Positions 18,023 to 27,300 of a stretch of DNA of 28,132 nt are shown here, piece after piece. This DNA is from Thalassiosira profunda (lineage: Eukaryota > Bacillariophyta > Thalassiosirophyceae > Thalassiosirales > Thalassiosiraceae), in contig JALLAP010000088.1 in assembly GCA_036939355.1 (NCBI GenBank), forward strand, positions 1 to 28,132, given 5' to 3'. How positions within the stretch are numbered: the first letter of the stretch is position 1; the number at the start of each line of letters is the position of its first letter. Made by a program: the position numbers and the translations under genes. Below the pieces are notes generated by a model. The model was not told the origin of the DNA. It saw only the letters and a program-made list of their open reading frames with translations, and searched no databases.

Positions 18023-19624
18023 ATGTCGAGGGGCAGGCGAAGGCACCGCAGCTGTCGCCCTTCACTTGCACTATCGATGGCATGCCTATTTGCAGTGACG
18101 CTGATGGGGTCGGCGTCGGCCTTCCTTTCTCCCCGTCCTTTATTGTCCCACGCAAGAATCAGAGGAAGGATAAGACCGAGCAGAGCGAGCCCAACCTCTC
18201 TGTTTGTATCCTTGGAGCCACCAGCTACAGTCTCTGAGGGTATAGAGTTGAAGGACGTACAACTGAACGATACCATTGGGCGCGCAACGAATGCCACGCT
18301 GCCCGAGTTGTCAATAGATGTGGCAGAAGAAGAATCATCGGCAGAAAAAATATTCATACCCATCGGGGAGACGGACGAGGAACACATGGAGCGCGTGCGG
18401 AGGGGAGACGACGTCGAAGAGTTGACGCACCTCTTGGCCCACGACGAGGAGGATTTGCAGCTGCTCACGTCCCCCGCCATACCTGTGTCTTACGACGAGT
18501 GCGGCCTCATTCAGGCGGAGTGCGTCGCGGTCGTGCCCGCGGTGCCGGTAGAAGAAGTTGTTGATGAAGGGGGCGAGTTGGCGGCTGTTGCCATCGCAGA
18601 GGAGGAGGGGGAGGGGTACCCACCCTTCGTCCGATTCCTCTACCAAAAGGACAACAACGGGCAGACGCTGGCATCCAAGTTGTTCAACGCCGCCCTCCTC
18701 GCAATAAGTTTTGGCTACGTCGCCACGCTGGTGTTCACGATCGACAAGGGAATGACCCGAGGGTGGACGCCGGGGGAGATTGGGATGCGCATTCCGCTGG
18801 ACACTTGGGCGTCGTACGAGAACTCCCTGAGCGAGAAGCCCGTCGCGACCAAGACGATCATCAACGTCATCATTTACCTGCTGGGGGATTGGCTGAGCCA
18901 GACGCTGTTTCAGAAGAAGAACGTGCTTGACTTCGATGCTTTGAGGACAATTAAGAACGGATTCGTTGGCATGTGCTTCGGCCCGGCCGTGCACGAGTAT
19001 TACGAGTTCAGCGATTGGGTGCTCCCCGTGGAGGGCGCCACGTTTGGGCTGACGAACCGCGCCTTCAAGATTCTGATGGACCAAACTATCTATCTGTCCA
19101 TCAAGTGCTCCATTTACATCATGGCAATTGGCGTGCTCAACGGAGACACGGTGGAAGCCAGCGCCGAGAACGTCAAGGGGAGAATAAAGCCCATCATGTT
19201 CACGGCCTGGAAATTTTGGCCGCTGGTGCACTGCGTAACGTACGGGCTGATCCCCGCGCGGCATCGGATACTGTGGGTGAACTCGGTCGATTTGGTGTGG
19301 AATGCGATTTTGGCATCCAAGGCGAGGGACGATGGCGACGAGGATACTGAAGATGGGGATACTGGGGAGGCAGTATTGGTGGGTGAAGGGAAGGTCGTGG
19401 AAGCAAATGGCGAAGCTGTTGATGGGGGGTTGGACATTGTAGCAGAGATGCGCTCGTGGTTCCCAACATATGTTGCGAGCAAAGAGGAAGAATCATCTAC
19501 GGATGTAGTCATCGATGCTACTGCCGAGCAGGTTGAGGACGCCTCAAGCGAGGAAATTCTTGGGGCCCAGTGGGAGGACGACAACCAATCCAGAGAGGAG
19601 AAGAAGCTCCTTGTTGGGGATTGA
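18023..19624 (+). CDS. Plastid-targeted Mpv17/PMP22-family membrane protein
   Basis: 533 aa from the ATG at 18023; the first in-frame ATG at 17978 would put 15 polar residues before the signal peptide. The leader has a hydrophobic core (LALSMACLFAVTLMG) and an ASA|F cleavage motif (31-34), then a basic Ser/Pro-rich stretch (FLSPRPLLSHARIRGRIRPS). This bipartite presequence is the established import signal for four-membrane red-type plastids. A long acidic region (about 45-205) precedes membrane segments. The C-terminal half carries the Mpv17/PMP22 signature: DWLSQTLF, the GP..HEYYEF patch, DQTIY, and WKFWPLVHCVTYGLIPARHR followed by LWVNSVDLVWNAILA. Family members form or modulate organelle membrane channels. 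The last ~90 residues are acidic and likely stromal or cytosolic. The plastid location is inferred from the presequence. Confidence 0.93.
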   Translation: MSRGRRRHRSCRPSLALSMACLFAVTLMGSASAFLSPRPLLSHARIRGRIRPSRASPTSLFVSLEPPATVSEGIELKDVQLNDTIGRATNATLPELSIDVAEEESSAEKIFIPIGETDEEHMERVRRGDDVEELTHLLAHDEEDLQLLTSPAIPVSYDECGLIQAECVAVVPAVPVEEVVDEGGELAAVAIAEEEGEGYPPFVRFLYQKDNNGQTLASKLFNAALLAISFGYVATLVFTIDKGMTRGWTPGEIGMRIPLDTWASYENSLSEKPVATKTIINVIIYLLGDWLSQTLFQKKNVLDFDALRTIKNGFVGMCFGPAVHEYYEFSDWVLPVEGATFGLTNRAFKILMDQTIYLSIKCSIYIMAIGVLNGDTVEASAENVKGRIKPIMFTAWKFWPLVHCVTYGLIPARHRILWVNSVDLVWNAILASKARDDGDEDTEDGDTGEAVLVGEGKVVEANGEAVDGGLDIVAEMRSWFPTYVASKEEESSTDVVIDATAEQVEDASSEEILGAQWEDDNQSREEKKLLVGD

Positions 19625-19806
19625 GGCGGAGGAGCCTTTTTGTGCTAATATGTGTGCTACTAGAAACGTTTCTGTGCTATCAATCCACACCGTCGAGATG
19701 CCAATCAATTCAATTGAATCTAGATTACTCTCTAGACAGAACCATTCATATGAAACTACGACATGCATCTAGCCATACCCCGCAGCTGCCCTTCCTAAAC
19801 AGTATC

Positions 19807-21871
19807 CTACACCTCTGTAGGTTGATCTCCGTCATCTTGCTCCTCTTCGTTGTCTCCAGCCTTAAGAGCTGAGATCATGCCGCTCTCGTGCATCTTGTTG
19901 TAAAGCGCTTGCCAGGAAACAGTCGAGGTGGCAGTTTGATGCTTGAGCTTGGGGTTGATCGCTTCCCATACCTGTGCCCAGAGGGCGGCAACAGTGTCTT
20001 CGCTCCAGTTATCCTCGCTCCAGCAACCCAGCTGAATAGCCTGGTGCTTGACCACCTTCATGACGCAGCGGAGCTTGGAAATGTAGCCTGCGCCACACTT
20101 GAGAAAGCTGACGTAGGTGGAGTGGACGTACCGCAGCGGCGGGATCCCTGTACCAGGATCGCCCAGGAACCACATTCCAAGGACCGTGGCAGCATCAACG
20201 TTTGTGGGAAACTGCCAATCGGATGGAAAAGGATTCAGCTTGCCGTGGTGGATGCCCCACATCATCTCCTTTGAAGCGTTCTCTGATCCCACGCCGACGT
20301 TGCCTCCAAGCGCCTCCTCCGTCGCAGCGATCACCTCTGCGGCGTACGCTTCGGTTTGGATCTCAAGGTTCTCGGCCACCTCCTTCATTAGATTCGAGTT
20401 CTTACTGATCGTATTGAACAGCGTCCCGCACTTGATGGCTCCATCATCGGTGTCCTCGCTCAAGTGATCTCCGACAGCAAGCTCAATCTCGGGCCAAATT
20501 TTGCTCCACAACGCATCGACCCGCGCCTTGTCCCAATTCTCCAGCCAGAAATGGTTCTTCAGGCCGAGGTACCGCACAAGCTTCATAAAGCGGCGCACTC
20601 CGCCGTGGCTGGCGGCCGCGCCTTTGAGGTGCTTGAGGTGGCCCGTGGTCAGGTACTGCAGAGGTGGGGTATGTGACGAGGGCTCGCCGTTGAACCACAT
20701 GTAGATCGCCTCTTTGGCCGTGAGCGCCTTGGGAAACGACCAATCGGCAGGCACGGGAGAAAGCTTGCCGCCTTGGACGCTCCACACCGTGAACAGAGTA
20801 TGCGACCGAGCGATGAGGGGCGCGGGGATCGTTGGAACTCCCGCATCGGTGGCCTCGGACGAGGCCACAGTAGCCTTGGATCCGAGGCTGGCCAATTGGC
20901 CAATCATCACTGTGTAGGACGAGTCCACGTCGTTCTTCATCTTGTTCACAGCAGCATTCAGCTGCTCGAGGGATTGCAAGAAGCTGGTCTTCTGCGCGTG
21001 GATCTGGCGGAGCAGGTCGTTGAACTCCGCGGACATGACGATGGGAGTGGGAGCATTCTGAGGAGCTCCCGGCCCGGCCCTGGAAGCAGGATTGGACTTC
21101 CTGGCCCTCTTCTTCCGCCCCCCACCGCCGTCCTCGCCCTCCCTTTTGGCGTTGTTCGGCTGCTTTCGAGGAAGCAAGGTGCCATCATCGTTCAACGCCT
21201 TGACCATGCTTATCAGGTCTCGCACCTCTTGGGACCGGGAAGGGTTCCCCGTCTTCCCCACGGGGTCCCAATCGACCTGGCCAGCAGGCATATAGTATCC
21301 GAGGCCCTTGCGCCAAAAGGCAAGCGTGTGATGGCTGCCGGATACGGAGGGATCCCGATAATCGGGCTCCTCCGTGCCAAACGCCTTCACATTCATCCAA
21401 TTCACTGCAGATATATGATCGAGTGTCGAGTGAGATATAATGAAAGTCAGCAAGAACGTCTCAAATGGCAATCAGCTGTTTCGGTCAATATCAAAGAGCT
21501 TACCAATGTCATGCGGCTGAATCGAGGACAGCTCCGCCTCGGAATACTAGCATGCATTGAGAGTAGATACGATAGCATGGTGAGATCGTGTTCGTCAGAA
21601 GGTGATGTTCACTCATGATGTGAGCGTCAACGTACCACGTGGTCCGCGGGAAACTGCTCGCGCCCCAGATAGTAGGCCATGAATTCCCTGTGAAATACGA
21701 ACAATGCGAGGCGTGGTGAGAGGGAAAGGAGGACACAATAGGGGGGCCAATGACAATTGCGATTGCTCACTGCAAGATGCCGTTGTAACGCTTCAGCTTC
21801 CCGTCAGGGCTGTACGAAGAGCCTGTCGACCTCTGCCCGTCCGCCGCCTCGGCGTTGTCGATCGGCTCCAT
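19807..21871 (-). CDS. Four-exon nuclear-type protein: WMN/KAFGT module plus two copies of a DWxFP domain
   Basis: Spliced CDS, minus strand: 21771-21871, 21636-21687, 21504-21546, 19807-21404 (1794 nt, 597 aa, frame closed throughout). Introns of 83, 89 and 99 nt have donors GTGAGC, GTACGT, GTAAGC and acceptors CACAG, CTAG, GCAG; the 89- and 99-nt introns contain CTGAC. The first exons encode LQEFMAYYLGREQFPADHV and a short acidic helix, leading into WMNVKAFGT, FWRKGLGYYMP, W/DP and GNPSRS (about residues 69-123), a module I remember from uncharacterised multi-copy ochrophyte genes. A basic GRKKRARKS patch (about 161-168) suggests nuclear entry; a short coiled coil follows. Then come two copies of a ~130-aa domain (about 271-405 and 446-575) with the pattern GKLxPxPxDWxFP, MWFxGxP, PPLxY, MKxV. 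DNA binding is plausible but not shown. Function unknown. Confidence 0.85.
19948..20790 (-). repeat. Internal domain duplication (two protein repeats)
   Basis: Repeat A (about 20482-20790) and repeat B (about 19948-20265) encode the same pattern. Compare GGKLSPVPADWSFP with HGKLNPFPSDWQFP, MWFNGEPSSHTPPLQYL with MWFLGDPGTGIPPLRYV, FMKLVRYL with VMKVVKHQ, and DALWSKIWPEIE with AALWAQVWEAIN. Similarity continues past each copy (GTLFNTISKNSNLM, QALYNKMHESGMI). The copies are clearly diverged, so the duplication is old. Confidence 0.85.
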
Positions 21872-22232
21872 CTCCACGGTCCGTTGGCCGCTCTCGCCGC
21901 GGCGGTTGATCCTAGATGCTTGCCCTCGCTCCTCTTATTGCCGTCGCCGCCGCGGAGTCCGTGCCGGCCGGGTGCAGGTTGTGTTGTGGTGCACCGACGT
22001 TGTTTGTTTTGCGTTGAAAAGTGCAAAAGCGCTCTCCTTCCTTCCTTCATCGGCGTATTGTACGATTTACGACGTAAGTCACCATCATCCACAACAACTT
22101 CCCTTGGGGCGGGAGCGGCTACCGGCCTCCTACTAGATACCGCCCATCCCTCGACGGCAAGTGCCTGCCAGGCGCGTGGTCATCTCGTTTCGGTTGTGGC
22201 TGTGGGATCGACGGCTTGCAATTTGCAAGTTT
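21872..22232. promoter_or_regulatory. Divergent intergenic region with CTTGCAA-T-TTGCAAG palindrome
   Basis: 361 nt between divergent ATGs. A perfect 7+1+7 palindrome, CTTGCAATTTGCAAG, lies at 22215-22229, ending 3 nt before the dehydrogenase ATG at 22233. ATTTGCAAGTT within it also occurs before the Mpv17-family gene (17939-17949). No gene is supported in the rest. Confidence 0.45.
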
Positions 22233-23273
22233 ATGCGTCCCATGTCGGTCCAGCGTGCATTCACCTTCGGCTTCGTCGCATCCCTGCTTTCGCTCGGCCG
22301 CGCCATGTCAACATCATCACCATCCAGGCCGCGCACCTTCCTCGTCACCGGATGCACCGACGGAATAGGCAAGCACACCTCGCAGAAATTGGCCGCGGAC
22401 GGGCACGCGCTGTTGGTGCACGGTCGAAAGCCCCCGTCGGACGGTGCGGTGAAGAATCTGGTTGGGGATCTGGAGAAGCGGGGCGCCGCGCAGGTGGCGT
22501 ATCTGCAGGCCGATCTCGCTGATTTGGAGCAAGTAGAGGAGTTGGCCGGGCAGGCTACGAAGCAATTGCAAGCGTGGCAGTCCACAGAGGCAGTTCCGGC
22601 ACTGGATTGCCTGATAAACAACGCGGGTGTGTTTGATCCGGAACCGCGGCATTCCGCCCAGGGATTCGACGCCACAATGGCCATCAACGTATTGGCCCCA
22701 TTCGTCCTCACGCGACGGCTGCTCCCGTCGTTAGTCCGGGGGAGCGATTCACGCATCATCACGACGTCGAGCATCTCTCAATCGCGGACGCTGCCCGACA
22801 TTGACGCGCTGTTCGCCCGGAGACTCGAGAATGGAAAGCACGACGTGGAACCACTGCCCTACTCGGGCCATTCGTTCTATTCCTACTCGAAGCTCGGCGA
22901 TTTGCTGTTCACTACTCAGCTGGCCAAACTGTTGTCGAACTTTCAACCTGGTGCTGGCGCAGAGAATGCAAATGACTTACTCGACAACATGAATCGCATC
23001 CAATGCCTTACGATGGATCCGGGAACAGTCAACACTAAGATGCTGCTAGCGGGTTGGGGCCCGTGTGGCATACCGGTAAAGCAGGCGAACAATACGTACA
23101 AACTGGCGACGGGCGACGGATATGCATATGGACGGGTAGCAAGTGGCTCGTATCATTTCGGCGGGGGAGGCAGCAACGATGCCAAGGACGATGCAAAGTT
23201 GGCCAGGTTTTGGGCCAAGCTGAAAGAGTGCACGGGGTTGGATTACAACGATTTGTCGGATTGCTTCGCGTAG
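22233..23273 (+). CDS. Short-chain dehydrogenase/reductase (classical SDR)
   Basis: 346 aa from the first ATG (22233). The longer ORF begins at a GTG and is not used; ATGs at 22242 and 22305 are alternatives. Rossmann fold with nucleotide-binding TGCTDGIG (39-46), acidic turn near LQADLADL, NNAG (129-132), catalytic Ser in ITTSSIS (about 179-182), and YSYSK active site (Tyr216, Lys220), then PGTVNT. It should reduce or oxidise an alcohol/carbonyl with NAD(P)(H). The Tyr-to-catalytic order resembles retinol-dehydrogenase/WWOX-like members, so a lipid or small hydrophobic substrate is possible but not shown. Residues 9-25 (AFTFGFVASLLSLGRAM) form a hydrophobic leader that may direct it to a membrane or organelle if the 22233 start is used. 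Its stop is 26 nt from the next, convergent stop. Confidence 0.92.
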   Translation: MRPMSVQRAFTFGFVASLLSLGRAMSTSSPSRPRTFLVTGCTDGIGKHTSQKLAADGHALLVHGRKPPSDGAVKNLVGDLEKRGAAQVAYLQADLADLEQVEELAGQATKQLQAWQSTEAVPALDCLINNAGVFDPEPRHSAQGFDATMAINVLAPFVLTRRLLPSLVRGSDSRIITTSSISQSRTLPDIDALFARRLENGKHDVEPLPYSGHSFYSYSKLGDLLFTTQLAKLLSNFQPGAGAENANDLLDNMNRIQCLTMDPGTVNTKMLLAGWGPCGIPVKQANNTYKLATGDGYAYGRVASGSYHFGGGGSNDAKDDAKLARFWAKLKECTGLDYNDLSDCFA

Positions 23274-23299
23274 CAGATGCAACCGCCCGAAAGCCATTG

Positions 23300-24187
23300 T
23301 TACAGCTCATCTCTTTCTGTCTTCTTCCCTACAAACTCATCAAAGGTAATGTGGCCATCGCCGTCCGGGTCGCTTTCTTCCCAAAAGTTGTCGTCCATTT
23401 CCGACCCTAATTGCCGGAACATTTCCGCGAGCTCGGCCTTGCTTAGAAGCTGATCCTTGTTTTTGTCGACGTTCTCAAAGAGGTTTGCCATTTGCTCCAG
23501 ATGCGACGCTTGCTGCTGTTGTTGTGGTTGCTTTGGAGGTGGTCCCTCGCTCCCTTTCGGACCGCTGAACTCTTGCCACGAAATAAAACCATCGCCGTCC
23601 TTGTCCTCGTCCTTCCACAAATTGTCCAAGTTGATCGCCTGCCCCTGCTTCTCGAAGTACTCCTCCGCCTCCTCTCGGCTGATTTCCCAATCCCCGTTGG
23701 CATCGATCTTTCCGAAATCGTTCGGCGCCGGCGGTTGGATCGTGATGATCTCGACGTCGTACCGCAGTATCGTCTCGGGCCCCACGCCTTGATCCGTTTT
23801 CCCAATACGCCCGTACCCGAGGTGCGGCGGCACGATGATGTGGGCGGACGCCCCTTTGCACAATCCGATAAGGCCATGATCTAGACCCGTGATTACTTTT
23901 CCCAATCCGACCGGGATGGAGGGCGCGATGCCCCTGTCGCGGGAGGACTCAATCTTTCTCCCCGGGACGTCCCCGGCGCCCTGGCTGCTCTCGTCGACCG
24001 TCACAGTAAAGTGGAACCCGACGACGGACCCCACCTCGACCTTTGTGGGATCCTCGCCCTCCGCGTTGGCGCACTCTGTCGGGCCCGAGTAAACTTTGAC
24101 TTGCACATCCGACGAGGCCGACGCTGGAGCGAGGGCGGCGAGGATCGGTAGGAAGAGGCCCGCCGCCGCGGCTGTGAACCTTGCCAT
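23300..24187 (-). CDS. ER-resident FKBP-type peptidyl-prolyl isomerase with four EF-hands
   Basis: 295 aa, single exon. Signal peptide 1-25 (MARFTAAAAGLFLPILAALA, cut near ASA|S). FKBP domain about 45-150 with VGLGKVITGLDHGLIGLCKG and IIVPPHLGYG. Four EF-hand loops: DANGDWEISREE (162-173), DEDKDGDGFISW (194-205), DKNKDQLLSKAE (241-252) and DPDGDGHITFDE (273-284). A PPPKQPQQQQQ linker separates the EF-hand pairs. The protein ends in RDEL, a KDEL/HDEL-type retrieval signal. This arrangement matches ER FKBPs such as vertebrate FKBP7/FKBP14, which have two EF-hands; here there are four. Calcium-linked folding help for secretory proteins is inferred. EF1 has Trp at loop position 6 instead of Gly, so it may bind calcium poorly. 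Confidence 0.96.
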   Translation of the reverse strand: MARFTAAAAGLFLPILAALAPASASSDVQVKVYSGPTECANAEGEDPTKVEVGSVVGFHFTVTVDESSQGAGDVPGRKIESSRDRGIAPSIPVGLGKVITGLDHGLIGLCKGASAHIIVPPHLGYGRIGKTDQGVGPETILRYDVEIITIQPPAPNDFGKIDANGDWEISREEAEEYFEKQGQAINLDNLWKDEDKDGDGFISWQEFSGPKGSEGPPPKQPQQQQQASHLEQMANLFENVDKNKDQLLSKAELAEMFRQLGSEMDDNFWEESDPDGDGHITFDEFVGKKTERDEL

Positions 24188-24341
24188 CGTTCGAGGGGCG
24201 GCAGGATGTAGGGTGTGGAGTGGAGAGGTCGGCGGGCGGGGGCGGGCTACCTACCTAGGTACCTAGGTATGTACGTGTACTACTACTTCGAGCTGACCAA
24301 CCCAGTATGGTAAGAACCTACAATACGATTCTCTTTCTCTG
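24188..24341 (-). promoter_or_regulatory. FKBP promoter with 18-nt perfect palindrome
   Basis: 154 nt upstream of the FKBP gene, also the 3' flank of the AP2-PDZ gene. A perfect palindrome, TACCTAGGTACCTAGGTA, lies at 24252-24269 and runs into GTATGTACGT (24267-24276), a 10-mer also present at 27464-27473 upstream of the AP2-PDZ gene. A regulatory role is inferred. Confidence 0.45.
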
Positions 24342-27300
24342 TTACGCTAGCACCAACACCCTGATCATCATCAAACCCTCGGCCCCCTTCAATAACTCAA
24401 CGCACTGCTCTACCCCTCTAACGGGCTTCCCGTTGACGGCTTCCAAGAACATTCCTTCCTTCAGCTTCGTCCCGGCAAATAGACTGCCCGGCTTGATGTC
24501 GTCGACTCTCACACGATCTGTGCCATTCTCCTGCGTGATCTGCGTGATGGCCAGGCCGAGCGTTGCATCTTTCGATGGCTTCGTGACTGGCACAAAGATT
24601 TTCTTCTGCACACGATCGGCGTAGCAGGAAGCGCAGTATCCTCGCTTCCCCATAATTGGTCGTCGAATGCACTTCGGGTCAATACACGTCGCCGGTGCCT
24701 TCGCCACTTCTTCCTTCTGCGCAGCCGCAGCTGCTTTCTCCCGCGTAACTTTTGCCAGTTCCACCTCGTACGCCAACGACGCCTCCTTCTGAGTAGCAAA
24801 CGTTCCGAGGTGGTAATCTTTCCCAGCCTTCTGGATCTTTGCTTTCCACTTGCCAGAGGGCGTCGGGCAGACCCCTCGCATCTTTATAGTCCCCGCTCTG
24901 GTTGCAGCCAGCTTTCGAGCGGTCTGCGCTCGCTTTGCATTTGCCGCGTCGAGAGTCTTCTTCTCCAAATCCGATCGCTCCCCCTCGGGCTTGGCGTCGA
25001 TTCGGTCGTACTCTGCCCGCTTCTTGGCGTACTGCTCGTTCCTCCTATCTTTCGCTGCCTCGTTCCTCCTATCTGCCGCAGCCAGCCAGTTGCACTCTTC
25101 TTCGGTCCGTTCCTCCTCGGGCTTGCTTCTGATTTCAGTGATAGTTCGAGTTGCCAGTTGCTCGACGAAAGCCTCGAAATCGTCGCCTACTTTGATGCCG
25201 TAGCCAATGCTCAGCATTTGCTTGAATCGATCGTATCCCAGCAGAGCCATCAAAGCTACCAGGAGGTGGTCGAAGACCCCCCTTGCTTTGATTGATAGCT
25301 GGCGTGCAGTGATTGCATTGGTCAGCGCGCGCACTCCTGGCTTGATTGGGTTGCACATTCGCTCGAATCCTTTCGGCATGGCAATCTTCCTGCCGTTGTT
25401 GCAGAAGTCGCCGGAGCTGTCGAGTGCATCGCCGTATCCCTCGTAATCCAAGAATGCAGCCCACATGATCTTCCGCTCGGCCTCCGTTGCACCGCTTTCG
25501 ATCACTCCCGCCACCTCCAGGACGCTCATGATTGTGAGATGATCGTGGCAGTTCGCTATTCGTTGTTCCAATGGCTTCAGGTGCCCAACGATGACGTGAG
25601 CTGACGATGATGATCTTTTTTCCGGGAGGGACGTCGCAGTGGTCGACTCTCCACAGCTTCCCGGCCGGCTTTCCGTCGCTCCTGATTATCGGGATGGCGC
25701 TCTCCTCGGAAAAGTACACGTCGCTAAGAGGCGTTTTGTCGAGCAGCGTCTTCGTCTCGTACTCCATCATAATGAGCACTGTATCTTCGGTCGCTGCAAC
25801 TGCCTCAGAAACGACCGTCTCGAAACCGGCAACGGCCCCGGCCGTGTACACCCCAGGCGATGGAGCAACGTAGAGAACGGTATAGTTGGATGAGACAAAA
25901 GACCCAATGGACTTCTGAATCGCCCGCTGCTTCGCTCCAACTGCTGTCCTACGCCTCAATGCGTCGCCAATGCTGTTAGCAGTGTCTTTCGCCGCCTCCC
26001 AAAGAGCACAGCTTTGAACGCAGTCGGTGAACGGCTCTTCCAGAACGCCACTGCCGGAAAATTTCCGGTGACAAAGCTCGTTCTGACTGAATCGATTCGG
26101 CGGAGCTGGGACAATCATGACATCCGTAGCAGACTTCGTCGCCGCGCTCATTCTTTCTGCATTCTCGGCGATGTGCTTGTAGATGCAGGATTTGAAATAC
26201 GTCCAAGTGAAGAGCTTTTTGGCAAGTTCGATCCCGGCCAACATCGCAATTGCATCTGAGTTGGCCTCACGGCAAGGTCGCTCGAGCATGTCGCGAATCT
26301 GCTTCGTCCCAAGGTTCAGCGCCTTCTCCATCGCCCAGATCGGCGGCCCTTTAAACATCATGTGAGGTAAATGAAGCATGTCTCGCTGATAGCGAGCTCA
26401 ATCTCCTCACGTGTTGGTTCACGGCCAAGCTTCTCCTTCAGCTCTCGTTTCACTTGATCTCGCGTTCGACCGACCAGCATATTGGAAGTGGAGTTGGTAC
26501 AGCCAGACTTTGACTGTGACTCGAGTCTGCCATAAAGCCACTCGCGTCGATACTGTCCTGTCTCTTTGGATTCAGGCCCGGCCATGGCTCGCAGGGGGAA
26601 CTTTCCATCTGCGGTGCAGAGCTTCTCTCTAACTCTTGGATGGGCCACTCTGACAAACCTCAGAGATTCTTTTGTGACCACCGACAAAATTTGCTCGTCA
26701 TCCGAATTGATTGCCCCTCTGCCATTCTTTGCAAAGTGCGCCGTTGTACTATCAAGCACCTTTGAAGCTTTCCCGACAGTGCGATCGAAAGAGTGCGGCT
26801 CCAGCAGGAGCGGAGGGTAGGGAGAGGCCGCACTCCCCGCGCTGACACATGGCGTCTCGCTGGGCGCAGCGCTCGTCGATGCCGCGTTCCCCGCGTTGTG
26901 CCGCCCGTCAGTTGGAGGAAGCGCAGGCGATTTCGACGCAGCGGACGACCGGACATTGTGGTGCCTCCCCTTTGACGGAGACAGTGGCTTCGACAGCCTG
27001 CTGTTCCTCTTCCTCTTCTCCCCCTTCCTCCCCTCCCCATTCCCAGTCTCCCCCGAATTATTGCCCTCGCCGCCCGGAAATTGGGCGGAGAATTGGGCGG
27101 GGGATTGGGGGGACGAACGAGCGGGGGGACGACCCACGCCATCTGATGGATCGCCGGATCCGCCGGGCGAATAATAATAATTACCACTCCCCGCCCTTGC
27201 ATAGCTGCCAGCGTCATTTGTTTGGCAGTTGCCGGCCTGGCCCGCAGCGGCCAAAGCCGCCGGCGCCGCGGCGCCGGGGCGGCCGCCCGCCTCTGCGTCG

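Noticed and set aside
19807..21871. Complete transposable element around the four-exon gene
   Set aside because: No terminal inverted repeats, target-site duplication, transposase or reverse-transcriptase motif were seen at the borders.
22161..22232. N-terminal extension of the SDR protein
   Set aside because: It begins with GTG; the first ATG is at 22233.
24267..24305. GTATGT...CTGACCAACCCAG as a plus-strand intron
   Set aside because: Only 39 nt long and in a region with no plus-strand gene; too short for the introns seen here.
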